Assembly (NCBI RefSeq): GCF_014699005.1
Contig: NZ_JACWZY010000032.1
Location: 34,979-98,978 of the forward strand
Direction of reading: 5' to 3'
Length of the DNA stretch: 64,000 nt
From: Spirosoma profusum
GTDB taxonomy: Bacteria > Bacteroidota > Bacteroidia > Cytophagales > Spirosomataceae
Part shown: piece by piece, positions 33,534 to 43,500 of the stretch
Layout of the letters: each line of letters begins with the position of its first letter
Position numbering within the stretch: position 1 is the stretch's first letter
The notes under the pieces: model-generated
What the model was told of the DNA's origin: nothing
Databases searched by the model: none
Seen by the model: the letters and a program-made list of their open reading frames with translations, nothing else
Program-made: the position numbers and the translations under genes

Positions 33534-36092
33534 TTATAATTTACCGGTAGAGGATTTGGCTTCGAGCATGTAATTGTTCAGTTCTTTAGCCGTCCAGGGC
33601 ACCACGCGCCCCTGCGACGTAACGCGGGTCATACCCACAACTCGTTTGGTTAATGGTCCCGCATTGTTGCCCCATTCGTTGCGGATGTAGGTTAGAATGG
33701 CCGTAATGGAGCCGTCGTCCAACGTAGAATGGGCGGGCATGACGGGCAGGATATCTGGTACGTCGTATATTTTCTTGTTTACTTCAACCGGACCTTCCAT
33801 GCCATGTAACACGATGAGTGACAGACGCTTATCGTCGCCAAGAACCCAGTCGGAACCGATAAGCGGTGGAGCGAAACGAGCCATACCCGCGCCATCGGTA
33901 CCATGACAGCCTGCACAAGTAGTCAGGTACTGCTGCCGACCGAGGGCGAAAAGTTTCTGATCGTCTTCAGATAGAAGCGATTTTTTCTGAACCGGATTTT
34001 TGGCTGCTACGTGTCCAGGCCACTCGAACAGCGAACGTAGCGTCGCCATACGATTTGGGTCGATGGACGAATTGGCGCGGGTCAGCAGACGCGGAGTCGA
34101 TGCGAGTTTAATTGGCTTGAACTTGCTGCTGGCCCCCTGAATCGACAGGCCCATTACCACTGATTTCTGCTGCCAATCCAGCGAATTTTTATCCAGCATG
34201 ACCAGCAACGTAGTAAGTTCTGATGTGTTACGTTTCTTAACGATAGCTGTGGTCAGTGTTTCCAGAAAAATCTCCTTCGACGGGCTGTGCTGCTTCCATT
34301 GTGGAGACGCCATCAATCGCTGCAAAAAAGCGAATTCCTGATCGGGCAAGCTACTCATTACAGCATCCCGAATCAGGGCCGAGTCACCGTAACGATCAGT
34401 TATGTTCGCCAAAAGTTGGTGAGCAACTGCCGGTTCCAGCGCCGACGCTGACAGCGCCATTTGCAGAATCTGCTCGATAGGAGCGTCTCCCCAGCTAGCT
34501 AATAGGCGTTGTCCAAGCTTATCCCGAACCGTTTTGTCGGCTTTCGCCATCGGCTCCAGCAGACGTAACGCCGTGATACGTAGCAGCGGCTCCTTGTCGT
34601 TCAGTACGTTAAACAATACGTCGGATTTGGTCAGTTTTAATCCGTCGAGTGCCCACAAGGCGTGAAATCGACCGAGATAATTGTCACTTTTTAACGAAGC
34701 TTCTGCCAGTGCGGGGCCGATACGTTGATCGTTACGTTCAACCAGTAATCGTTGCGCCATGTCGCGGTGCCAACCGTCGGGCGATGATAGTACGGGTATC
34801 AGTTCTTCGGTCGATAGGCCGGAGAGTTTCTTTGATTTCTGAGGTTTCCAGTCGGCCGGAACAATCCGCCAGATACGTCCCCGGTTAACGGGTAGAACGA
34901 GGTCACGGGAAAGCGTTTGCTCGCGCAGGTAAGGTGTTACGTATGCCTGGTGCTGAATCAACCCCCGGTACATATCTGCTACGTAGAGCGCCCCGTCAGG
35001 CCCGGTAGCCAGGGAAACGGGTCGAAAACGCTCGTCGGTCGAGGCCAGAAATTCTTTGCCGGGATTAGGATCGTGGGCTGTTAGCAACAATCCATTTTCT
35101 TTTACTACGTTGCGTTTAATGAGATTTCCGGCTGGCTCACAAACAAACGCGCTGGCGTAATACGCCTTAGGTAACGCTGTTTCCCGATAAAAAAGCGGTG
35201 AGCAGGCAGCCGTAAATTCCTGAATACGACCTTCTTTATCCAGCGTGCCGGGAATGTAGCCCCGGTTGACGGCGGGCGTTGGCCGGATGGGGTGAATCCG
35301 GCGGTCGATGGTCAGGCCGTGGTCGATGCCGGTGGTTGGCTTGTGATGTTTGTTTCGGGACAGGTAGTTGGGCGGTACCAGATCCGCGTGCAATTGCGAC
35401 CAATTGTAGTTATAGTACAGGTGCCCTTTATCGTCGTGAGAAATACCCCATTGGCCCCGAAATTCCGTGCTGTCGCGTTCCCAATTGCCGTTTGCTAATC
35501 GGTACCGGAAACGCGATTTGGCGTTGTAATACCAATTGTCCATGTTGCGCCAGAGGCCATTTCCCGAGTGTTCAGGCAGCGGGCTTCCGGCGTAGTTGGC
35601 GTCGATAAGCGTTTTAGAATCGGCCTTCAAATCGCCGTTTTTATCCTGCGTAAGCCACAGCGATGAATTTTCGACGATTAGGGCACCGCCGGGTACTAAC
35701 GCCAGCGCACGCGGCATCACCAGACTATCAATATAAATGCGGCTGGCGTCCATCTGTCCGTCGCCGTCGGTATCTTCCAGAATGGAAATACGCCCTACTT
35801 TGTTGGATTCACCTTTTCCGTCGATATCCGGCATGAAACCGCGCATCTCCACCACCCAAAGCCGGCCATCTTCATCGAACGTCATCACCACCGGGTCCTG
35901 CACCATCGGCTCCGAGGCTACCAACTGGATTTTCAGGCCGGAGTCGAGTTGGAACGTAGCTAATTCTTCGGCAGGCGTTTTGGCTGGTGATGGCCCTTCC
36001 GACCACGTAACACGCTGATTGGCCGTGAAGCTCAACAAGCCAATTCCCACCAATCCAACCAGCAGACCAATACTATGAATGTGTTTACGCAT
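33534..36092 (-). CDS. PVC-type dehydrogenase-like propeller with HEAT region and cytochrome c
   Basis: Start at ATG 36092; a TTG at 36098 is unlikely. This 852-residue exported protein has a signal peptide (to about residue 25, LSFTANQ), an N-terminal beta propeller of the TIGR02604 type (LVASEPMVQDPVVMTFDEDG, RLWVVEMRGF, DGALYVADMYRGLI), a HEAT-repeat-like helical middle (about 430-680), and a C-terminal cytochrome c domain with the heme site CAGCH in YLTTCAGCHGTDGAGM near 729 and a later Met region (ILPVMPAHSTLDD). The family is poorly characterised and is thought to oxidise sugars in the periplasm. It heads the operon with the TIM-barrel and SDR genes. Confidence 0.85.
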   Translation of the reverse strand: MRKHIHSIGLLVGLVGIGLLSFTANQRVTWSEGPSPAKTPAEELATFQLDSGLKIQLVASEPMVQDPVVMTFDEDGRLWVVEMRGFMPDIDGKGESNKVGRISILEDTDGDGQMDASRIYIDSLVMPRALALVPGGALIVENSSLWLTQDKNGDLKADSKTLIDANYAGSPLPEHSGNGLWRNMDNWYYNAKSRFRYRLANGNWERDSTEFRGQWGISHDDKGHLYYNYNWSQLHADLVPPNYLSRNKHHKPTTGIDHGLTIDRRIHPIRPTPAVNRGYIPGTLDKEGRIQEFTAACSPLFYRETALPKAYYASAFVCEPAGNLIKRNVVKENGLLLTAHDPNPGKEFLASTDERFRPVSLATGPDGALYVADMYRGLIQHQAYVTPYLREQTLSRDLVLPVNRGRIWRIVPADWKPQKSKKLSGLSTEELIPVLSSPDGWHRDMAQRLLVERNDQRIGPALAEASLKSDNYLGRFHALWALDGLKLTKSDVLFNVLNDKEPLLRITALRLLEPMAKADKTVRDKLGQRLLASWGDAPIEQILQMALSASALEPAVAHQLLANITDRYGDSALIRDAVMSSLPDQEFAFLQRLMASPQWKQHSPSKEIFLETLTTAIVKKRNTSELTTLLVMLDKNSLDWQQKSVVMGLSIQGASSKFKPIKLASTPRLLTRANSSIDPNRMATLRSLFEWPGHVAAKNPVQKKSLLSEDDQKLFALGRQQYLTTCAGCHGTDGAGMARFAPPLIGSDWVLGDDKRLSLIVLHGMEGPVEVNKKIYDVPDILPVMPAHSTLDDGSITAILTYIRNEWGNNAGPLTKRVVGMTRVTSQGRVVPWTAKELNNYMLEAKSSTGKL

Positions 36093-36211
36093 GGACAATC
36101 TGTACAGAAATCGTTTAGAAGAAGATAAACGATTGTTTACCCTAAAAGTCCAGAATTGGCAACAAATACTTTTATCCTGAAGAAGGATTTAATAGTAAAC
36201 TTTTCTTAAAG

Positions 36212-36311
36212 GCCATTTTTGTCATGCTGAGGAACGAAGCACCTTAAAGTTTCCTGATGAGTTAGCTAGGAAACTTTAAGGTGCTTCGTTCCTCAGCATG
36301 ACAAAAATGGC
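36212..36311. repeat. 44-base perfect palindrome (TGTCATGCTGAGGAACGAAG, copy 2)
   Basis: Arms 36212-36255 and 36268-36311 are exact reverse complements over 44 bases around a 12-base loop. It lies between the propeller gene start and the stop of the upstream SDR gene. It is the longest perfect hairpin in the window and is related to 32360-32453. Confidence 0.8.
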
Positions 36312-36350
36312 TATTTAGTAAGTTGAACTGACTGACGACTATTGGCTAAC

Positions 36351-37106
36351 TCAATACGTAGCGCGGCCGCCCGATAAATCGAATATGAAGCCGGTTGTGA
36401 AGCTCGCTTCGGTTGAGACAACCCACGCGGCCAATGCGGCTACCTCTTCTACTGTGCCCAGACGTTTCATTGGAATTTTGGCGGCCATGTAGGCCAGTTG
36501 TTCGGGAGCTGTATCTTCATTCAGCGCCGTTTTAATAACCGCCGGAGCCAAACCATTGACCGTAATTCCGGTTTCAGCGTATTCCTTGCCAATCCCTTTC
36601 ACCAGCCCAATTACGCCCGCTTTGGTGGAAGAATAGCCCGCCATGAACGGGTTACCTTCTTTACCGGCGATAGACGCCAGATGCAGAATACGTCCATAGT
36701 TTCGCTGCTCCATGAATTTAATGGCGTACTTAGTCATCAGGAAAGCACCCCGCAGGTTGATGTGGTAAATCCGGTCGAAATCGGCAGCGGAATAGTCGGT
36801 GATTTTGGTGTTGGTTGGCCCCACAATCCCCGCCGAATTCACCATAATATCGAGCTTTCCCTGGGCTTTCACTACGTCCTGAATGGCTTTCTCAACCAAC
36901 GTTTCCTGTGATACGTCGAGCACGTGCCCCGTTACGTTGTAGCCGACTTTGGTGAATTTCGCAACGGTCTGATCGAGTGTTACGTGGTTGATGTCGAAGA
37001 GAGCAATGGTTCCTCCTTCGGAAGCGATACGTTGGGCAATGGCTTTCCCGATGCCATCGGCCCCGCCGGTAACAATAGCTACCTGACCCGCAAATCGGCT
37101 CTGCAT
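36351..37106 (-). CDS. SDR-family NAD(P) dehydrogenase
   Basis: A 251-residue classical SDR: VAIVTGGADGIGKAIAQRIA (cofactor loop), VNSAGIVGP, catalytic YSSTKAG with Ser in LASIAG, and the end motif FIFDLSGGRATY. An acidic residue after the second strand (ALFDINH) favours NAD. It resembles sugar dehydrogenases of the 2-dehydro-3-deoxy-rhamnonate or L-fucose type and 3-oxoacyl reductases; the substrate is not certain. It is separated from the propeller operon by the 44-base palindrome and from the M20 gene by a terminator, so it may be its own transcription unit or the operon's first gene. Confidence 0.82.
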   Translation of the reverse strand: MQSRFAGQVAIVTGGADGIGKAIAQRIASEGGTIALFDINHVTLDQTVAKFTKVGYNVTGHVLDVSQETLVEKAIQDVVKAQGKLDIMVNSAGIVGPTNTKITDYSAADFDRIYHINLRGAFLMTKYAIKFMEQRNYGRILHLASIAGKEGNPFMAGYSSTKAGVIGLVKGIGKEYAETGITVNGLAPAVIKTALNEDTAPEQLAYMAAKIPMKRLGTVEEVAALAAWVVSTEASFTTGFIFDLSGGRATY

Positions 37107-37147
37107 GAACGAAATGGATTAGTACTGATAGTTGAACAGCTGGAAAC

Positions 37148-37183
37148 GTAACAGCCTTTTCAGCAAGTTGAAAAGGCTGTTAC
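37148..37183 (-). terminator. hairpin with 14-base arms
   Basis: GTAACAGCCTTTTC (37148-37161) pairs exactly with GAAAAGGCTGTTAC (37170-37183) around an 8-base loop. It is placed just downstream of the M20 gene (ends 37256) in the minus direction and upstream of the SDR start. Confidence 0.6.
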
Positions 37184-37255
37184 ATATAGCAAAGCAAAAA
37201 TGGGGTGAAAACTACGATGATGGTAGCGGAAAGTTTTGGCTATTCGGTGCTGCGT

Positions 37256-38530
37256 CTACCGTGTCAGACGGTAAATCAGTACGGCCGCTCGCTGAATCAG
37301 AAACGGGAATTCTTTCATGTTGATGTTTTCTTCGATGCTGTGAGCCCCTTTGCCAGAAGCTCCCAACCCGTCGATGCACGGCATGTATTGGGCCACGAAC
37401 GATACGTCGCCAGCGCCACGCGAGCCAGGATCGCCCGCTTTTACGGGACCAAGTCCCATGTCCTGGCTCACTTTATCGACCTGTTTCCGAAGTTCGTCGT
37501 TGGCTGCATTTGGTTCCATCCCCGGAATGCCGTCAGCGAACGTAATGGTGGCTTTGGTCAGTGGCAAACTTTTATCTACAATTTCGCGCATTCGGGCGCG
37601 TGCCTTTTCTTTCTGGGTTTCAGTCAGAAACCGCAGATCGCCTTTTACCAGTGCTGTTCCAGCTACAATATTGGTTTTGCCTACGGTTTCGGCTTTGGCG
37701 TTTTTATCGTCGTATTTCACCTCCGAACCTCCTACAATCAGGCCGGGATTGAACGTCAGGTATTCTTCCTGGCCCAACACACGCCGGAATTCGGTCAGAA
37801 TGCGGGCGGCTTCGTAGATAGCGCCGTAGCCCAGATCACTGAAAACTCGTGATGAATGCCCCGAACGCGCCTTTACGTTCAACGTCCAACTGCTCGAACC
37901 TCGGCGCCCGGTCGTAATGGTGTTCAGATTCTGAGCGGTTTCAAATGCCAGTGCTACGTCGCAGCGTTTGGCTCGATCAATAAAATCGCGTCGGCTCTCG
38001 GGACCACCGTTACTCTCTTCATCCCCAGTAAAATAGATGGTAATGGACGTATCGTCCAGAAGTTTCTGCTCATGCAGCGCCTTGAGCGCGGCAATAATCA
38101 CTACGTCACCCCCTTTTATATCGTTCACGCCCTGTCCGGATGCGGTCGAGTCGTTTACTCGGGTGAACGGTTCCATAGGCAGGCTTTTCTCGAAGACGGT
38201 GTCGAGGTGGCCGATCAGAAACAGCTTTTTGCCTTTTTTCCCTTGTCGGGTCGCTACCAGATGGCCCGACCGATTGAGGGAATCGGGTAGTGAAATCCAT
38301 TCGGTTTTAAAACCCAGTTTATCGAACTCGTCGGACATGAGTTTGCCGACGTTACGTACCCCTTCCTTGTTGAGCGTACCGCTGTTGATATTGACCACTT
38401 TCTCTAAAAAAGCTTCAGTTTCGGGCATCCGCTTTTTTACAGTGGTTACTACGTTGGTTTCGGGCTTGGTGAGCGATTGGGCGGTTACGGCGTAGCTGGC
38501 GAGCAGCACAAAGTAAAGAATCGGTTTCAT
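37256..38530 (-). CDS. exported M20 family metallopeptidase (CPG2-like)
   Basis: A 424-residue secreted zinc exopeptidase with a signal peptide (FVLLASYAVTAQ). Metal-binding motifs are in order: GHLDTVF (His and following Asp), GVNDIKGGD (bridging Asp), the catalytic Glu pair in TGDEESNGGPES, a ligand Asp or Glu near CDVALAFETAQ, and the C-terminal His in GKGAHSIEENI. A dimerisation domain lies in the middle. The layout matches glutamate carboxypeptidase (CPG2) type M20A enzymes that release C-terminal amino acids or cleave dipeptides. It is divergent to the S10 carboxypeptidase gene 242 bases away, so the pair may cooperate in peptide breakdown. Confidence 0.87.
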   Translation of the reverse strand: MKPILYFVLLASYAVTAQSLTKPETNVVTTVKKRMPETEAFLEKVVNINSGTLNKEGVRNVGKLMSDEFDKLGFKTEWISLPDSLNRSGHLVATRQGKKGKKLFLIGHLDTVFEKSLPMEPFTRVNDSTASGQGVNDIKGGDVVIIAALKALHEQKLLDDTSITIYFTGDEESNGGPESRRDFIDRAKRCDVALAFETAQNLNTITTGRRGSSSWTLNVKARSGHSSRVFSDLGYGAIYEAARILTEFRRVLGQEEYLTFNPGLIVGGSEVKYDDKNAKAETVGKTNIVAGTALVKGDLRFLTETQKEKARARMREIVDKSLPLTKATITFADGIPGMEPNAANDELRKQVDKVSQDMGLGPVKAGDPGSRGAGDVSFVAQYMPCIDGLGASGKGAHSIEENINMKEFPFLIQRAAVLIYRLTR

Positions 38531-38772
38531 AGATGACTTGATTACGCTAACTGGCTAAAATACAGAAAAATAATTGTCGATATGAGCCAATGAGCCAATA
38601 GTACAATAAGTGCCTGATTTTGTCCTCGTTGTTGCTGAAGCAGGTACGAAATGAAGTTACAGCCAAATACTATTTTGCAATTCTGCCTATATTCGGTCGA
38701 AAAACGGGCTGCTACGTTGCCTATATCCCATTCAGGCTTGTTCTTGTTTAGCTCATCAACCCAATTTTATCC

Positions 38773-40314
38773 ATGAAAAAAGCTTTATACAACCTGCTAT
38801 TAAGTACGGTTGTCCTCACTGCTACGTATGCACAAAAACCGGCCACGACCGAAAAGCAACCGCCTAAAGACGATAAACCCGCTTCACGTACGCTGAATAT
38901 TGATTCGCAGGTAGTTACCAACGGACAGGTGACCATCAAGGGGCAACGTGTGCCTTATAAAGCCACGGCAGGTACCATTCCGGTCTGGGACGAAGAAGGC
39001 AAGCCCGTGGCCGGTGTCTTTTTTACTTATTTCGAACGCTCCGACGTAGCAGATCGGTCGGCGCGTCCGCTGATGATTTCGTTCAATGGAGGGCCAGGCA
39101 CTGCTTCGGTCTGGATGATGATTGGCTATACAGGACCACGTATCCTCAAAGTCGACGATGAAGGATATCCGATTCAGCCTTACGGCATCAAAGACAACCC
39201 GAACTCGATTCTGGACGTAGCGGATATTGTGTATGTCGACCCCGTCAATACCGGCTTTTCGCGACCCGTCAATAAGGATGTACCAGCGGCTAAACTGTTT
39301 TTTGGTGTCAATGCCGATATTAAGTATCTGGCCGATTGGATCAATACGTTCGTGAGCCGCTATAATCGCTGGGCGTCTCCAAAATACCTGATCGGCGAAA
39401 GCTACGGTACCACGCGCGTTTCGGGATTGGCGCTGGAGTTACAGAACGCCCATTGGATGTATTTGAATGGGGTGATTCTGGTATCGCCCACTACGTTGGG
39501 TATCGAACGGGATGGCCCGGCGGCTGGGGCCTTGAAACTGCCTTATTTTGCGGCTACGGCCTGGTATCATAAAACCTTACCGGCCGATTTACAGAAGAAA
39601 GATTTGACCGACGTACTGCCCGAAGTGGAAACCTTTACTATTCAGGAATACTTACCTGCGCTGGCGATGGGAGGGGCGTTAAGCGACCAGAAACGGAAAG
39701 AAATTGCGACGAAAGTCGCGCGCTATTCAGGGCTTTCGGAAGCGTCGGTGATGCAGCAGAATCTCGACGTACCGACCAACTTTTTCTGGAAAGAACTGCT
39801 ACGTTCCCGCAGCCAGACCGTGGGCCGGTTGGACTCGCGTTACCTGGGTATGGATAGCAAAGATGCGGGTGTCGCACCTGACTACAACGCCGAACTGACG
39901 TCGTGGCTGCACTCGTTTACGCCCGCCATCAACATGTACATGCGCGACGAGCTGAATTATAAAACCGACCTGAAATACTACATGTTCGGCCCTACGTTCC
40001 CTTGGGATAACACCAATAACAGAACCGGCGAAAACCTGCGTCAGGCGATGGCACAAAATCCGTACCTGCATCTGCTGGTTCAGTCGGGCTATTACGATGG
40101 TGCCTGCGATTATTTCAACGCCAAATACAACATGTGGCAAATGGATGCGGGTGGCAAAATGAAAGATCGGATGGATTGGGAAGGCTACCGAAGCGGTCAC
40201 ATGATGTATTTGCGGAAAGAGGACTTGGCCACCAGCAACGAGCATCTGCGCCAGTTTATTCAGAAAAGTACGCCGAAAAACAGCGCCCCGGCCCGTTATT
40301 CTGGCAGCCGCTGA
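38773..40314 (+). CDS. exported S10 family serine carboxypeptidase
   Basis: A 513-residue serine carboxypeptidase: signal peptide to residue 20 (LTATYAQ), oxyanion-region FNGGPGTASVW (about 104-114), the nucleophile in LIGESYGTTR (Ser210), the catalytic Asp in SGYYDGACDY near 440 and His in RSGHMMYL near 475. The family removes C-terminal amino acids at acidic pH. Bacterial members are exported. It is transcribed away from the M20 peptidase, which suggests shared control from the 242-base divergent region; that region holds no clear TAnnTTTG core. Confidence 0.9.
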   Translation: MKKALYNLLLSTVVLTATYAQKPATTEKQPPKDDKPASRTLNIDSQVVTNGQVTIKGQRVPYKATAGTIPVWDEEGKPVAGVFFTYFERSDVADRSARPLMISFNGGPGTASVWMMIGYTGPRILKVDDEGYPIQPYGIKDNPNSILDVADIVYVDPVNTGFSRPVNKDVPAAKLFFGVNADIKYLADWINTFVSRYNRWASPKYLIGESYGTTRVSGLALELQNAHWMYLNGVILVSPTTLGIERDGPAAGALKLPYFAATAWYHKTLPADLQKKDLTDVLPEVETFTIQEYLPALAMGGALSDQKRKEIATKVARYSGLSEASVMQQNLDVPTNFFWKELLRSRSQTVGRLDSRYLGMDSKDAGVAPDYNAELTSWLHSFTPAINMYMRDELNYKTDLKYYMFGPTFPWDNTNNRTGENLRQAMAQNPYLHLLVQSGYYDGACDYFNAKYNMWQMDAGGKMKDRMDWEGYRSGHMMYLRKEDLATSNEHLRQFIQKSTPKNSAPARYSGSR

Positions 40315-40373
40315 GTTGGGGCCGATTCAGGTTAAAATCACTACGTACCGCAAATAAAGGATCAATTAACGTA

Positions 40374-40480
40374 TTGCTGTCGCACCGGGCTTCGACAGGC
40401 TCAGCCTGACAGTCAAGTTAAAATTGTCAACTCAAGATTGACTGTCAGGCTGAGCCTGTCGAAGCCCGGTGCGACAGCAA
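40374..40480. repeat. 43-base perfect palindrome (GGGCTTCGACAGGCTCAGCC family)
   Basis: Arms 40374-40416 and 40438-40480 are exact reverse complements over 43 bases with a 21-base loop. It lies downstream of the S10 gene and of the convergent adhesin gene. The GGCTTCGACAGGCTCAGCC core is a widespread bacterial intergenic element (recalled, not checked). Confidence 0.75.
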
Positions 40481-40501
40481 TGCACTGTTAATGAATTACC
40501 C

Positions 40502-40551
40502 TAAAAACACAAATGCCAACGTCGGAAACAACGTTGGCATTTGTGTTTTTA
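40502..40551. terminator. bidirectional terminator hairpin
   Basis: TAAAAACACAAATGCCAACG (40502 on) pairs with the mirror arm at 40531-40551 over 21 exact bases around an 8-base loop. A/T tracts flank both sides, so it can act for both the S10 and the adhesin gene. Confidence 0.75.
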
Positions 40552-40574
40552 GAGTAAACAAATTTAATTGAAGC

Positions 40575-43500
40575 CTATTGCTTGATAAGCTTGAGCGTTT
40601 GCTGCTGCTCAGGAGTACTCACTCGTAAGAGATACAGTCCGGCCCCGCCCTTGAACGGCAGTTCGACCGACTGCTCAGCAGATGCGTCTTCAACAGCCTG
40701 GTTGCCAACTACAGCACCCTGTCCGTTCACCAGTGCGACCTTCAGCCGCTGACCCTGAGCACCCGTTACGTTAAGCCTGACGACATTCCCCTCTATCGGG
40801 TTGCCCAGCACCTTCACCTGCAACGGTATCGTCTGCTCCGATACGCCCTGCCGGGTTGGCGCGTTACAGACAGCCAGCCAGTTATACGCATAACTCGCCG
40901 TTGCCCCGCCCTGTTGAGCCCGCAACTGAAGCGTCGTATTATCGGTGTATAAGGTTAGACTGTAAGGGCCCGAGTTCGTGGTGGGCAGCAGCTCATTGAC
41001 CACTGAGAAACTCACCGGACTGCCATCCAGACCACTGTACTGAGGTGTGAACGTGATTGTCCGACGATTGGCTCCCGCGCTTACACAACTGATCGTCTGC
41101 ACACCTGTGATGGCAAAACCTACTGGTGCATTGGCCGGTAACACCGTCAGCGAGAACGTGGTGCTCACAAACAACCCACCCGGATCAGTAGCCGTTACCG
41201 TCACTGAACTCACCCCGCTCACGCTCGGTACACCCCCGATCTGGGTCGGCGGACTGAAGTTCAGGCCGGCCGGTAAGCCACTCACACTCAGCACCAGACT
41301 TTGGGGAGTCTCATTGTCGGTGAAAGTGAGTTGTGGAATGGTGTAGCCAAATTCCTGACCCACGCGGGCCGTCTGATTGGTCAGCGGCTGGTTGACCCGT
41401 GGGGCCGAATTGGGTTGCGGGGGCGCTCCACAATTAGCCAGCCAGTTGTAGCTGAAAGTAGCCTCACCCGGACTGCCATCCTGGCGGGCCTTCAAAACAA
41501 TGGTTGGATTGTCATTGTAGAGCTGCAACGAATACGGACCCGGAGCCGTGGTGGGCACTAGTTCATTGACTACCCAGAAATTAACCGTCTGCCCATTGAG
41601 GCCCGAATAACGCGGCTGGAAGCTGATCTCGTAGCGATTATTGGCCACTTGGGTACAGGTGATCGGATTCACCCCTGTGATGGCGAACGGTGCGCTGGCC
41701 GTTACCGAAGCGGGTTGAATCGTCAGCATGAAGCTGGTGGTCGCACTCAGCCCACCCGGATCGACCGCCGTTAGCGAAACCGTCGAGGTGCCACTTACCG
41801 AAGGCGTACCGGAGATAATCGTACCCACCAGATTTAGGCCGGCTGGCAATCCGCTGGCTGAGAGCACCAGTCCATTGGGCGTTTGGGCATCGGTGAAGGT
41901 AGTACCGACGCTCAGGCTGAAGGGCTGCCCCTGAATACCAACCTGAGCCGGGATTGGATTCGCCAGCGTAGGTGGTGTGTTGGTTGCCGTTGGTTCGACA
42001 ACTGTCAGCACGAAGCTGGCTCTGGCGGTGAGTCCACCAGGATCAGTAGCGGTCACCGTTACCGAGCTGACGCCCGCCGTGGTGGGTACACCTCCAATCT
42101 GGGACGGTGGAGTGAAACTCAATCCGGCTGGCAAACCAGTCACACTTAGGGTCAGACTTTGAGGAGTCTCATTGTCGGTGAAGGTTTGCTGCGGGATGGT
42201 ATAGCCGAACCCTTCGCCCACTTTAGCGATCTGATCAGTCAGGGGCTGATTCACCCTTGGGGAGGTGTTGGGTTGGGTCGAGGAACAGGCAGCCAGCCAG
42301 TTATAGGCATAGGTAACCTCACCCGGCGTGCCACCCTGCTGTGCTTTAAGCGTAATCACGGGGTTATCCGTGTATAACTGGAGCGTATAAGGCCCCGGCG
42401 CGGTCGTTGGGAATACCTCATTGACCACCGAGAAGCTAATGGGTTGGCCATTGGTACCGGTGTAAACAGGCGTAAAGCTGATCACGTAGCGGTTAGCGGC
42501 AATCTGCTGGCACGTATTGGCGATTACACTGGAAATAGCAAAGGGATTACTTACCGTGACAGACGCCGTGCCTGTGCAAGTGTTGGCAGCAATGCCAGTC
42601 ACTGAATACGTTCCTGAATTGGTAACCACGATGGCAGCGGTGGCCGCCCCCGTATTCCAGATGTAGGTGTTGGCACCACTGGCGGTCAGGGTAGTCGACT
42701 GGCCGGGGCCTAAGATGAGGCCTGGATTGGCCGAGATCGTAACCGTTGGCGAGGTTTGCTGGCTGATGACAGTCGCACTGGTAGAAGCGGTACAGCCGTT
42801 GACTCCTGTTAGGGTGACCGAATACGTATTGGCCGTGCTTACCGAGATGGTTTGCGTGATTTCCCCCGTGCTCCAGCGATACGTTCCTGTACCGATTGCG
42901 CTCAGACTCGCCGTTGGGCTGGCGCAGGTCAACGTAGCACTCGATGGGTTAATACTTACCACGGGCGGGTTGGTATTCTGACCGACGGTGATCGAGGTGC
43001 TGGCCGTACAGCCGTTGGTGCCCGTCAGCGTTACCGAATACGTAGTGGCCGTGCTTACGGAGATGCTTTGCGTAATGGCGCCCGTGTTCCATGTATACGT
43101 ACCGGTTCCCACCGCACTCAGACTTACCGTTGGGCTGGTGCAGGTCAACGTAGCACTGCTGGGGTTGATACTCACCGTTGGCGCCGAATTATTCTGGCTG
43201 ATGGTCAGAGACGTAGTGCTGGAACAACCTGTAATCGTATTGGTGACGGTCACCGAATAGACACCTCCTGCATTAACAACGGCTGTGCCTGAGGTGGCAT
43301 TCTGACTGACGATGCCGGTACCGCCGAACAAATAGCTATTACCCCCCTGAGCCGTTAGGGTCAGGCTGGTTTGGGTGCAGGTGATGGTGGTGGAAGGACT
43401 GGCCGTCAGGGTGGCTACCACACCTGGACAGGTCACCGTAAAATTAGTCGGATTGCTGGTACCCGCTACCGCTGGGTCGTCGGTCTGAGCAGAGGTTTCG

